Virus record (IMG/VR): IMGVR_UViG_3300045136_000237
Span: 1 to 44,211 of that record
Reading direction: 5' to 3' (one strand)
DNA from: a virus
DNA length: 44,211 bases
Positions 5,179 to 12,284 of this stretch are shown here, piece after piece. Positions within the stretch are counted from its first letter, which is position 1. Each line of letters starts with the position of its first letter. The notes under the pieces are model-generated. The model had not been told where the DNA came from and did not search any database. It saw nothing but the letters and a program-made list of their open reading frames with translations. The position numbers were made by a program, and so were the translations under genes.

Positions 5179-6449
5179 AGCTCCTTGCTCTGAATCTCGA
5201 AGTCGATATCTCGCAGCGCGTTCTTGAGCGACTTATCGTTCGGCAAAATAAAGATATTCATCGGGACTTCATTCGGCAACTTTTCCGGAAAGTCGTAGAT
5301 CTCGCCGTCAGTGACCCAAACAATTGCGTCATACTTTCGGCGAGACATTGCGTAAGCAAAAACCTGTGCGCAAGTCGTCCCTCCCCCACCAGGAATACTC
5401 GTACCCGGAATCCAAGGATACACGCCGGTATCAAACGTAACGCAATCGACGTTGTCTTCTCGCTTCAACCACGAGGCAATTCTCGTGGCGATCTCGAGAC
5501 GCTGTCCGAACATGCTTCCCGACGCGTCAACCGCGACGAGATAATTCACCTTCGGGAAGCGCGCCACACCGCGCGTTTCCGCAAAGTGACCCTCGCGACT
5601 CCAGGTGCGAACAAGTTCTCGCTTTCCGAAATTCTTGACCTTTCTCACGTGCTCGATAATCTTGCGGGCATACGGGACAGGAAGCGGCTTGGGAACAGGA
5701 GCCTTTCGCGTGCGATTCTGAATATCGAGACCGGCACTTTCGCCCATCTCTTTCCGTGCCAGAATCTGCGCACGCAACGCTTCCTGAATTCTTGCTTTCA
5801 GTTCTTCCTGAGGAATCTTACGCTCGTCATCACCGTCGATAGGCTGAACGTGACAAGCAAACTCGGGAGGAATGTGAAAACGCTTGACGCGATAGGGACG
5901 GATGGCAATTCTGCAGGAGAGAATTGCGCGGCCGATCCGCCCCAATTCCTCGAGGTTTAGCAAAGCGCTTTCGCGCTCTGCTTCTTCTTCGGCGTAAGCG
6001 TTGAAGTCCTCGTCGATGAGATACTGACAGTGCTCTGCAACTGTCTCGATTTCCTTGACGAACTCCTTGAAGAGTTCGTCTGCTGTTTTCTCTTTCTCCT
6101 CGGTCTCGCTTTGTCGTTGCCTGATAGCGTCGGCGATTACTTTCGCCATTTCGATCCTTCCTTCAGGCAACGTGATTCCGAGATCGCGTTCGACAAGCGA
6201 GCGCGTTACTGTTTCGTCCGGCAGTTTCGACTTGCACCTTTCGTTGATGTAAACCTCAGTTGCAATCTCGTAGGCCTTAGCGTAGACAGGATCGTCTTCC
6301 GCTTTCGGCCAATTGATAAGATCCCCGAGCGCGATATGCCACAATTCGTGCTCGAGGATCGCTGCGATTTCTCGTTTCGGTCGATCGACTGGCACGATGA
6401 TTGTCGTGCCGCCGTCGACAATTTGTGTCGCTCCGTAGATCGTTTTCAT
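5175..6449 (-). CDS. Metallopeptidase-like plus VWA-domain protein (DUF2201 type)
   Basis: A 424-residue protein with two parts. The N-terminus has an HExxH motif, HELWH at 34-38, in a region like the putative metallopeptidase domain DUF2201_N. The C-terminus is a VWA domain: the MIDAS motif DASGS is at 308-312, a Gly/Thr loop at 353-359 and VTDGE at 379-383. In bacteria such proteins are usually paired with a MoxR AAA+ ATPase, as here (7079-8188), and the pair is thought to act like a chaperone or metal-dependent remodelling complex. Whether the HExxH part cleaves peptides is not known. It differs from CobT, the VWA partner of CobS, in having the HExxH domain. It overlaps its neighbours by four bases at each end. 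Confidence 0.9.
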   Translation of the reverse strand: MKTIYGATQIVDGGTTIIVPVDRPKREIAAILEHELWHIALGDLINWPKAEDDPVYAKAYEIATEVYINERCKSKLPDETVTRSLVERDLGITLPEGRIEMAKVIADAIRQRQSETEEKEKTADELFKEFVKEIETVAEHCQYLIDEDFNAYAEEEAERESALLNLEELGRIGRAILSCRIAIRPYRVKRFHIPPEFACHVQPIDGDDERKIPQEELKARIQEALRAQILARKEMGESAGLDIQNRTRKAPVPKPLPVPYARKIIEHVRKVKNFGKRELVRTWSREGHFAETRGVARFPKVNYLVAVDASGSMFGQRLEIATRIASWLKREDNVDCVTFDTGVYPWIPGTSIPGGGGTTCAQVFAYAMSRRKYDAIVWVTDGEIYDFPEKLPNEVPMNIFILPNDKSLKNALRDIDFEIQSKEL

Positions 6450-6667
6450 CCCTCATCCTCCTCGCTTTTTAGCAACATGTAGCGACTCTTTTCATTGACA
6501 CGATACTCTTCGACATCCCTCCCGTCAAACAGCTCATCATAAGCGAGACGAACGTAGTTGAATGCTCGAAACTTGAAGAAGATTTCGAAGTCATTCAATC
6601 TGAGAAGATTGTTCGGCTTTCCGTTCTTGTACATCAGGCAGGAGTCACGATCCCTTGCCACTTTCAT
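6446..6667 (-). CDS. Small hypothetical protein between MoxR and VWA genes (3 of 3)
   Basis: A 73-residue protein. ATG at 6667 follows a GGAAAGGAAGCGG purine stretch and lies within the end of the previous gene; an earlier in-frame start at 6709 is less likely. It has LLRLNDFEIFFKFRAF, a DELFDGRD segment and a very acidic end. It looks distantly like the array proteins downstream but lacks their basic tail. Its stop overlaps the ATG of the VWA gene. The function is unknown. Confidence 0.75.
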   Translation of the reverse strand: MKVARDRDSCLMYKNGKPNNLLRLNDFEIFFKFRAFNYVRLAYDELFDGRDVEEYRVNEKSRYMLLKSEEDEG

Positions 6668-6881
6668 TCCGCTTCCTTTCCCCGAGGTCTTCCCAGCGCG
6701 AGATGTCAATGTCGAATAGCGTACTCGAGACCCACTCGTAGCCCATTGCCGTTAGCGTAAGATCTCGATGCCAAAACCTGATAACGTCGATGTTCATATC
6801 GAAAACCTCATCCTCGACCTTGGTCCTTTTTCTCCTGAGGATATATATTGTTTGCTTACTCCCGCTTTGCCTTAGCAGCAT
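6645..6881 (-). CDS. Small hypothetical protein between MoxR and VWA genes (2 of 3)
   Basis: A 78-residue protein, MLLRQSGSKQTIYIL. It is homologous over its length to the upstream protein at 6856-7101: M-x-L-[KR]-QS, TxYI, DEV, a D-hydrophobic strand, then [NG]-x-GW-V-[AS]-S and a short acidic/basic tail. The pair is another local duplication inside the operon. The genes overlap by 26 bases. The function is unknown. Confidence 0.8.
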   Translation of the reverse strand: MLLRQSGSKQTIYILRRKRTKVEDEVFDMNIDVIRFWHRDLTLTAMGYEWVSSTLFDIDISRWEDLGERKRNESGKGS

Positions 6882-7101
6882 TTCTTTTCCTGTTCAACAT
6901 GTCCCCACTTTCGACGAGCTCGTTCCAGTTTTTGATGATCTTGAAGAAACTACTCGCAACCCACCCGGCGTTCATTACCGTGAACTGATAGTCAGGATGC
7001 CGGAGCGAAATATCGCATCCGGCATCCATCGTCAAAACCTCGTCCGAACTGCTGTGCGAAATATACAATGTGTATTTCTTAGGACTCTGCTTCAGAAACA
7101 T
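6856..7101 (-). CDS. Small hypothetical protein between MoxR and VWA genes (1 of 3)
   Basis: An 81-residue protein starting at 7101, behind a good AGGAGG ribosome site about 10 bases upstream and inside the 3' end of the MoxR gene. It has MFLKQSPKKYTLYIS, DAGCDISL, NAGWVASSFFKI and a Lys/Arg-rich tail. The start-Trp-basic-tail plan is like a longer version of the array family. The position next to the MoxR gene suggests it works with that protein. The function is unknown. Confidence 0.8.
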   Translation of the reverse strand: MFLKQSPKKYTLYISHSSSDEVLTMDAGCDISLRHPDYQFTVMNAGWVASSFFKIIKNWNELVESGDMLNRKRNAAKAKRE

Positions 7102-8188
7102 TCTTTCGAGTCCTCCTAGGACGCTTAGCGTTAGCCCAAAGCGTCCCGTTTTCGGCGTCGCGAATCAATCCATCGACCACAGCCGTAGACTTCTTGATGA
7201 AACTTTCCTCCGTTTCGTTTCGCATCACCTCGATCTCACCCCCATTCTCATCGAGGATCTTGGAAACATTCTCCCACCACGATCGGAGGATCGTTTGCCG
7301 ATCCTCCTTCTTCGGATGGTTTCGCCAGATCTTATCGATGACCGTCATCAGGTCATCGGCGGTATCCTCTGCCGTAATCGCGGCCGTAGCCGCGATTGCG
7401 TACTCGGGAACCGAGATGCTATCCCAAAGGTTTTCGCGCTTCACAACCTCGAGGAAATCCTTAGGCGTAAGCTGAATTTGCGCCTTCATCTGCAAGAACA
7501 TATCCTCTGCGAGATCTCGCGGAAAGATCCCGAGAAGCGTAGTCCACAACTGTTCGCGCGTGAATCGGCGAACGTTATCCATAACCCAATTCAGCGCCCG
7601 AGCGTTCACTCGACGCGCAACGGGCAACTCGATTTCCGAAGCAGGAAGATACCCCTCCGGAATAACGATATTCTGAGGGAGTCGCGGTCGGGCGTGAACG
7701 AAAACGAGCCGACCAGACAAAGCAATACCCGTTTCGTCAGAGAGCCAGATCTCCGGCGAAACGGGCTGCATTGCCGCGACAATGATCGTATCGGGATGAA
7801 GCGAAACTTTGTGGACTCGCTTATCCCAAAGCAGAGTCAAGGTCGTCGCCAAATTCTCGGGACGAGCCTTGTCCAATTCGTCGAGGAAAAGAATACCCGG
7901 ATGGTGATGCAGTTCCCACACCCATTCCGGGTACGACCAGCGCAACGTATCTCCATCTCGTGTCGGAACCCCGAGAAATTCCTCGGGCAATTCCGTTGCC
8001 AGCAGGCGAATCACGAGAGGATAATTGAGCTCGCTAGCCAATTGCTTTACGCGTGCCGTCTTCCCGCTTCCCGATTCGCCGATCAAACAAACGCGAAGGT
8101 TTTCCGCCTCTCGGGGAAAAACCTTCACGAGCTCGATAGGATCGACGGTATTCGGGATCATCTTGGCTTCGCGGTTCTCGTCACTCAT
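7079..8188 (-). CDS. MoxR-family AAA+ ATPase
   Basis: A 369-residue ATPase. Walker A is GESGSGKT (37-44), Walker B is ILFLDE (99-104), and a conserved E-L-P-E-E-F-LG block at 66-73 and a LSGRLVFV segment are typical of the MoxR/AAA_5 group that partners with VWA proteins. MoxR ATPases use ATP to insert cofactors or remodel protein complexes together with their VWA partner, which lies three genes downstream. The ATG at 8188 overlaps the stop of a 58-codon gene. The C-terminal 100 residues are charged and end in a basic RPRRTRK stretch that may bind nucleic acid. CobS is an alternative label, less likely because the partner is not CobT-like. Confidence 0.92.
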   Translation of the reverse strand: MSDENREAKMIPNTVDPIELVKVFPREAENLRVCLIGESGSGKTARVKQLASELNYPLVIRLLATELPEEFLGVPTRDGDTLRWSYPEWVWELHHHPGILFLDELDKARPENLATTLTLLWDKRVHKVSLHPDTIIVAAMQPVSPEIWLSDETGIALSGRLVFVHARPRLPQNIVIPEGYLPASEIELPVARRVNARALNWVMDNVRRFTREQLWTTLLGIFPRDLAEDMFLQMKAQIQLTPKDFLEVVKRENLWDSISVPEYAIAATAAITAEDTADDLMTVIDKIWRNHPKKEDRQTILRSWWENVSKILDENGGEIEVMRNETEESFIKKSTAVVDGLIRDAENGTLWANAKRPRRTRKNVSEAES

Positions 8189-8357
8189 TTCCGTTCTCCT
8201 TTTCGCCGAAGATGTTGTTGAGGTTTCGCCAGAATTCTTCGATCTCGTTCTCGAGATCGGCTGGCTCGTCGATACTCGCCTCGATATTCACCTCCTGTCG
8301 CCATTCGCTTTCCTTGAGGATTGCCGCGTCAATTCGCGGGTCTGTCACGTCACGCAT
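8181..8357 (-). CDS. Small acidic hypothetical protein (58 aa)
   Basis: A 58-residue frame from ATG at 8357 to TGA at 8181. It overlaps the zinc-finger gene before it by 8 bases and the MoxR ATG after it by 8 bases, which is the same coupling as elsewhere in the operon and is the main evidence that it is translated. It is acidic, with an ENEIEEFWRNLNNIF helix near the C-terminus. An AAGGAG site inside its 3' end serves the MoxR gene. The function is unknown. Confidence 0.7.
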   Translation of the reverse strand: MRDVTDPRIDAAILKESEWRQEVNIEASIDEPADLENEIEEFWRNLNNIFGEKENGNE

Positions 8358-8556
8358 TTTCGGTCATGCAGATCTTGCAGAGGATGAGGTCCGAATAGTC
8401 GTGAGCGAACAGATCCTCCATGTGAAAAATATACCTGCCCTTTCCACGACACTTTGGGCAGGTATTCCCACCAAGATTTCCCTCGCCGTGACACATTAGG
8501 CAAGTCGCGACGAGCGTTCGCTTCTGGAGCAATTCGAGAAGCTGCTTCGTCTTCAT
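8350..8556 (-). CDS. DnaJ-type zinc-finger protein (no J domain)
   Basis: A 68-residue protein with CLMCHGEG (Cys 19, 22) and CPKCRGKG (Cys 33, 36), two CxxCxGxG motifs like those of the DnaJ cysteine-rich domain, plus a third pair CKIC (60, 63). The J domain itself is absent. Such free-standing zinc modules can hold other proteins or nucleic acids. A GGAGG site lies 11 bases ahead of the ATG. Standing just ahead of the MoxR and VWA genes, it may be an adaptor for them. Confidence 0.85.
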   Translation of the reverse strand: MKTKQLLELLQKRTLVATCLMCHGEGNLGGNTCPKCRGKGRYIFHMEDLFAHDYSDLILCKICMTENA

Positions 8557-8559
8557 TTT

Positions 8560-8766
8560 CTAGTAGTCCTCCTTTTCCGTCGCCTCCCAAAGCTTTCGGA
8601 TACTCTCGCAGGTTTCGCAATCGCAACCCTCGAGAAGAAAATCGTGAAGCAATTCCTCGAGCGGCCTCTGAAGCAAGAGCTCGAGATCGCTTCCGCTTCC
8701 CGTTCCCATTTCCCTTTCCTTTCCTTCGCTCTGGTATTCGCGCCCAAAGCCGCGCAGCCGACGCAT
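8560..8766 (-). CDS. Small Cys-containing hypothetical protein, first gene of the MoxR/VWA/array operon
   Basis: A 68-residue protein starting MRRLRGFGREYQ at 8766. An open frame extends further upstream but crosses the -10 and -35 of the promoter at 8783-8811, so the internal ATG must be used. It has an acidic helix DLELLLQRPLEELLHDFLLEG followed by CDCETC, a possible metal site, and ends acidic. There is no strong ribosome site and the leader is only about ten bases. The function is unknown. Confidence 0.7.
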   Translation of the reverse strand: MRRLRGFGREYQSEGKEREMGTGSGSDLELLLQRPLEELLHDFLLEGCDCETCESIRKLWEATEKEDY

Positions 8767-8782
8767 GTGGTCGGCCGCGATG

Positions 8783-8811
8783 ATGATACCATGAGACAAT
8801 TTAGGTGTCAA
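8783..8811 (-). promoter_or_regulatory. Strong sigma-70-type promoter of the MoxR/VWA/array operon
   Basis: On the minus strand TTGACA (8806-8811), a 17-base spacer and TATCAT (8783-8788) make a near-consensus bacterial promoter. The first ATG is 16 bases further on. All genes from 8766 to 513 follow without a gap large enough for another promoter, so this one probably drives about 8 kb. Its strength suggests early transcription by host RNA polymerase. Confidence 0.85.
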
Positions 8812-8948
8812 GCCCGAGATGATTGAGCGCGCAACTATGCGCGCCTACGCGTGACAATTATGCGAGTCCCTGGGCGCGCTATATAGACTAATGCACGCGT
8901 GCCTTATCTATGCGCGCGCGCACGCGCGTAGGAGAATATGCGTGACGA
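8812..8948. other. GC-alternating intergenic region with palindromes
   Basis: This stretch between two operons has no believable gene. It contains GCGCGC-AACTAT-GCGCGC (8827-8844), a GCACGCGTGC palindrome near 8893, CTATATAG and long GC alternations. The word AACTATGCGCGCCT (8833-8846) occurs again at 42515-42528. These could be repressor sites acting on the promoter just downstream, or a weak terminator for the operon that ends at 8949. Confidence 0.4.
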
Positions 8949-9179
8949 TTAGCGCCGAGCATAGAGCGACACGATTAGTGTCGCCAAGGCCGCGCTCATT
9001 AGTGCGCTCGTCAGGTCGTCGCGAATATACGCTACCCCGTAGATGAGCACGGAGAGCAGGACGATTTCTCGAGCCTGCTTTGTCCCCTTCCAAAGCGAGG
9101 CGAATGCGAGCCGTAGTCGATTCTCGCGCTCGTTCTTATTCGTAGGACGTTCAACAGCCACGATCTTGACACTCCTCAT
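8949..9179 (-). CDS. Small membrane protein
   Basis: A 76-residue protein. The first 38 residues are charged and basic; the rest is two hydrophobic segments, IVLLSVLIYGVAYI and LMSAALATLIVSLY, separated by RDDLTS, so it is probably an inner-membrane hairpin ending in RR. It is the last gene of the replication operon, 8 bases after the previous stop. Its role is unknown; phage membrane proteins of this size can anchor replication or exclude other phages. Confidence 0.65.
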   Translation of the reverse strand: MRSVKIVAVERPTNKNERENRLRLAFASLWKGTKQAREIVLLSVLIYGVAYIRDDLTSALMSAALATLIVSLYARR

Positions 9180-9187
9180 ACGTCGTG

Positions 9188-9424
9188 CTAGTCTTCATCA
9201 TCGATGTACGATTCCTCTACCCCGCTTGTTAGCAAGGCGCTTGTCAAGACGAGCGTATCACGCGAAACCGAATCGCGCAACTCGAGCTCGAGAATTCCGA
9301 GCATTTTTCTCCACGCCTCAAACGAGCTGATTAACGTTTTCTTTTTCCAAGACGATCGAGTTCCGCGAGGACGCGCCGCGCCAGACAAGGCATCGCGAGC
9401 CGAGCTATTCGACTGAATCATCAT
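9188..9424 (-). CDS. Small hypothetical protein
   Basis: A 78-residue protein starting at 9424 (two successive ATG codons) inside the end of the rusA-like gene, a 20-base overlap. The first 28 residues are basic and Ser-rich; the rest (FEAWRKMLGILELELRD, then LVLTSALLTSG) looks helical, and it ends acidic. No family is recognised. The overlap and the operon position support expression. Confidence 0.6.
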   Translation of the reverse strand: MMIQSNSSARDALSGAARPRGTRSSWKKKTLISSFEAWRKMLGILELELRDSVSRDTLVLTSALLTSGVEESYIDDED

Positions 9425-9887
9425 CGATCACCTGACTTGCTATCTGAAACTTGCTCGGGCCTTCGTTCTCAGAAACTATAATAATGGCGCCCTGATTCTC
9501 CTCGCCGCCTTGAACCTTCTTTAATCTAAGTTCGTTTACATAAACGTCATCGATTATAACGGCGCCTTTGAGCGCGTCCAGAATCGCACGTGCGAGCTTA
9601 TCGATGTCGCTCTTGCGAGTGCGCTGCATGACAAAGATGATCTCGACCGAACAGTCTCGAAAGAGTCTCCTAAGACCGGCTCGGTCGGCAGCTTGCCTCG
9701 CCGTCTCGTAGACCTTCTTGCTCCAAGGTAAAAGATCGTTCTTGTTAGAAGGGAAGATCGCCCCTCGGTAGGTCGTCATCGACCCCTTCGGTACCGGTCT
9801 CCCGCTCACGAAGAAGCTCAGGCTCTTGATATCGTTCACTGAAAACAATCTTATCATAAATACCTTCTGGCGAGTCGGGGGGATCAA
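9405..9887 (-). CDS. rusA: RusA-like Holliday-junction resolvase
   Basis: A 160-residue protein at most; an ATG at 9857 would give 150. It has the RusA signature: VSGRPVPKGS near residue 28, then RKSDIDKLARAILDAL with the metal-binding aspartates and IIDDVYV after it. RusA enzymes cut four-way DNA junctions symmetrically to clear recombination or replication intermediates before packaging. Its 5' end overlaps the primase/helicase gene by up to 142 bases, in another frame. It belongs to the same set as the nuclease and annealing protein upstream. Confidence 0.9.
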   Translation of the reverse strand: MIPPTRQKVFMIRLFSVNDIKSLSFFVSGRPVPKGSMTTYRGAIFPSNKNDLLPWSKKVYETARQAADRAGLRRLFRDCSVEIIFVMQRTRKSDIDKLARAILDALKGAVIIDDVYVNELRLKKVQGGEENQGAIIIVSENEGPSKFQIASQVIDDDSVE

Positions 9888-11415
9888 ATGTAATCCGAAC
9901 TATCTGCGGCTGAATTCTCGGGCGCATAGGGGCTGGCTTAGTGTTCGTGATCTTCAGATCTCTCCACCCGATACCCTCGGCGAGGACGGTCACAGAAAAA
10001 CTGCCCCTTGCATTATCGCGCTTGGCGATACTGCCGTATTCCTTCACTCCTTCGTTCGACCTGAAGTCGCCCGAGTTGACATGATCGATCAGAATGTTGC
10101 TTGTTCCTAGCTGCCTGAGAATCTCGTAGAGCTCGTGAATTGGGGCTCCGGGGTCTCGACCCTCGTTCGATGACCTGATGGCGCGGTTGACAGGCGAGAC
10201 GATCAGGACCGTGACATCATTCTCGACGATCGCTCTGCCGACATCGTCGACTGCCTGCCATAGAGGATCAGTCATGCGCATATAGAGGTATCGCCCTTCC
10301 GGGAGGGCGGCGTGCCCTGCCGAGATCGCAGCCGTCCTCGCCAGCCACTCATCCTCCCCCTCATCCCAGTCAAGCAGCATAACCTTCTCCACGCTGCTCG
10401 GCACCCACCCAGGAAGGATCATCTTTCCCGCAGCAAGCGATAGCCCGATCCCGTCCGCCAGCGTGCTCTTACCGGCCGCCCCAGGACCGAAAAGAGAGAT
10501 CGTCCTTCCTCTCGCCAGCCTCCCCCACAAAACCCACTCGATCTTATCTGGCCGAGTTGGCTTGTTCAGAACTCTGACGATTTGCTCAGTGTCTTGAGTA
10601 TTTTCAATAGCCCTAGCAATCAGGTAGTCGATCCTTCTTCTCCATGTCTCCTGATCTGTCTTGGTAACTTCGCTTGCGTCCTTGGCGATCCTCTGGATGC
10701 TGAGCTCGGAGTAAATGCTGATACTTCGTCTGCAGACAAGGCCGCCGAGGTCGAGGAACCCCTGTCGCTTGGCGTAGATCTCGAGAATGGCCGTAGCGTC
10801 TGGCTTCCTAGATGACACTCTCCTGATCGTCACTCTCCAATCCGGGGCTTCGAGCGAGAAGGATCGGAACCCGCTCTTGTAGAACCTGGCTTCGGGGAAC
10901 GACGACGGCTCATAGGTCGCGGCCTTCTCTAGCAATTCGAGAACTGACTCGCGAGTGAAGATCTCCGTGGCATCGTATGCGTCTGCTCCCTCGCCGAGCA
11001 TGAGAAGCTTGGGGTCGAACCACCTTACCTGAATGCCGAGCAGAACAAGCTCCTGCGCGATCTTGCGCATGTGCTCGATCCCTACTGCATCATTGTCTGG
11101 CCAGAGAACAACGATCTTTCCTGCGAGCGAAGAGAGCACGGAGCTAGATGGGGTGGTGTGCGCTCCGCACACCGTCGCAACTGCGTCGACCCCTATCTCC
11201 CAGAGCGCTTCGGCCGCTTTCTCTCCCTCTGTCAGGACGACCGTGCTGCCAAGGTCTCTGTGAATACCGTAGAGTGGTAGGTCTCGCGTGGAGACAGAAA
11301 GCCCAACGGAGCCGTCAGGCTTTCTCCAGACGAAGCGCTTGCCGTTCTCGAGGTCAATACGCTCGTGAACGGCGACAAGCTCCCCCGTCTCGTCGCGAAT
11401 CTCGTATTTACGCAT
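9745..11415 (-). CDS. TOPRIM primase-like / RecA-fold helicase fusion
   Basis: A 556-residue protein. A TOPRIM domain is near the N-terminus: TEGEKAAEAL (Glu 63, 65) and WPDNDAVG (Asp-Asn-Asp 107-109). A RecA-like ATPase follows, with Walker A GPGAAGKS (310-317) and Walker B LLDWDE (347-352), as in RepA/AAA_25 and DnaB-like replicative helicases. I expect it to prime and unwind at the phage origin. No archaeo-eukaryotic primase or zinc motif is evident at the extreme N-terminus. Start and stop with the upstream gene overlap as TGATG. No phage DNA polymerase was found, so host polymerase is probably recruited. Confidence 0.85.
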   Translation of the reverse strand: MRKYEIRDETGELVAVHERIDLENGKRFVWRKPDGSVGLSVSTRDLPLYGIHRDLGSTVVLTEGEKAAEALWEIGVDAVATVCGAHTTPSSSVLSSLAGKIVVLWPDNDAVGIEHMRKIAQELVLLGIQVRWFDPKLLMLGEGADAYDATEIFTRESVLELLEKAATYEPSSFPEARFYKSGFRSFSLEAPDWRVTIRRVSSRKPDATAILEIYAKRQGFLDLGGLVCRRSISIYSELSIQRIAKDASEVTKTDQETWRRRIDYLIARAIENTQDTEQIVRVLNKPTRPDKIEWVLWGRLARGRTISLFGPGAAGKSTLADGIGLSLAAGKMILPGWVPSSVEKVMLLDWDEGEDEWLARTAAISAGHAALPEGRYLYMRMTDPLWQAVDDVGRAIVENDVTVLIVSPVNRAIRSSNEGRDPGAPIHELYEILRQLGTSNILIDHVNSGDFRSNEGVKEYGSIAKRDNARGSFSVTVLAEGIGWRDLKITNTKPAPMRPRIQPQIVRITFDPPDSPEGIYDKIVFSERYQEPELLRERETGTEGVDDDLPRGDLPF

Positions 11416-12275
11416 CAGAGGACGGTGATGCTGGTAGCCTCGATATCCTTGTACCGAATAGTCTCACCGCCGCGATCGAAGGCCTTGTTCTTCATCACGC
11501 CCGTAACCCTGACCTTCTTCGCGCTACGCAGGTCCTCCTCAACCTCACTGTCGGGGATGTAGATGTTGCTCGCGATAAGCTTGCCCTGGCGATCGCGCAG
11601 CTTCTTGAGTCTCCACATTCCCTTCCCGTCGAGCGTCGCCTCCTCGATCGTCCCCTCCCAGCTCCCTTCCTGTGGGGCCGCGAGAGATTGCTTCTGACTA
11701 GATCGAGGGAACTTGACAACCTTCCCTGTCTCCTGAGTCTGCGCCTGCGTCTGCGCCTGAGACTGCGAAGCAACTTGTCGCACAATCGAGGCGACGGTGT
11801 TGGCGTACTTCAGCTCAGGGTAGGCGTAGATACCGCGGTAAGCACCAGCGAATGCCTCCCTGAGCGCGCGGCCCTCAGCAACATCTAGGAGGGCCTCGAT
11901 AGGACGAGGAGAGGGCGATGTGTCATAGTCACGCGATGTCGCCACAGCAGAGACTGTGCGACCGAACATGTAGCCCTCTTCGCTCGGGCCGACGACCTTG
12001 ACGATGGCGACAATCGTCCCGTCATCCCACCTTTTCACATCGCGCTCGATATTGTAAGACTCACCCCACTTCGTCCGCAGATGAGTGAGAGAGACCCACG
12101 GGAGGACCCTTCCGTTAATAGACATCAGCCCGGCCTCTCCCTTGCGAATCGAGAGGTTGGCATCTGTCAGTAGGCCGATAGCCTCCTCGGCCCCTTCCTG
12201 CATGTCATACCCTCCCTCCGCGGCAGCTGCGAGGTTGCTTTCGTGAAGGGCCTCGGGGTCGTAATCTTGCTGCAT
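11415..12275 (-). CDS. Putative ssDNA-annealing / recombination protein
   Basis: A 286-residue protein. Residues 45-150 include a block with TVSAVATSRDY and then ALLDVAEGRALREAFAGAY, which resembles the core of phage single-strand annealing proteins (Erf/Rad52-like), where an A-T-x-A and G-RALR pattern is common. A Gln/Thr-rich linker (SQAQTQAQTQ) follows, and a C-terminal 90 residues look like a small beta-barrel, possibly an OB fold that binds ssDNA. The position between a PD-(D/E)XK nuclease and a primase-helicase fits. Exact family assignment is uncertain. Confidence 0.5.
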   Translation of the reverse strand: MQQDYDPEALHESNLAAAAEGGYDMQEGAEEAIGLLTDANLSIRKGEAGLMSINGRVLPWVSLTHLRTKWGESYNIERDVKRWDDGTIVAIVKVVGPSEEGYMFGRTVSAVATSRDYDTSPSPRPIEALLDVAEGRALREAFAGAYRGIYAYPELKYANTVASIVRQVASQSQAQTQAQTQETGKVVKFPRSSQKQSLAAPQEGSWEGTIEEATLDGKGMWRLKKLRDRQGKLIASNIYIPDSEVEEDLRSAKKVRVTGVMKNKAFDRGGETIRYKDIEATSITVL

Positions 12276-12284
12276 CTTCCTACC

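Noticed and set aside
7070-8221. A 383-codon plus-strand frame opposite the MoxR gene
   Set aside because: The minus strand encodes a clear AAA+ ATPase with Walker motifs; the plus-strand translation is Arg/Leu-rich and shows no domain.
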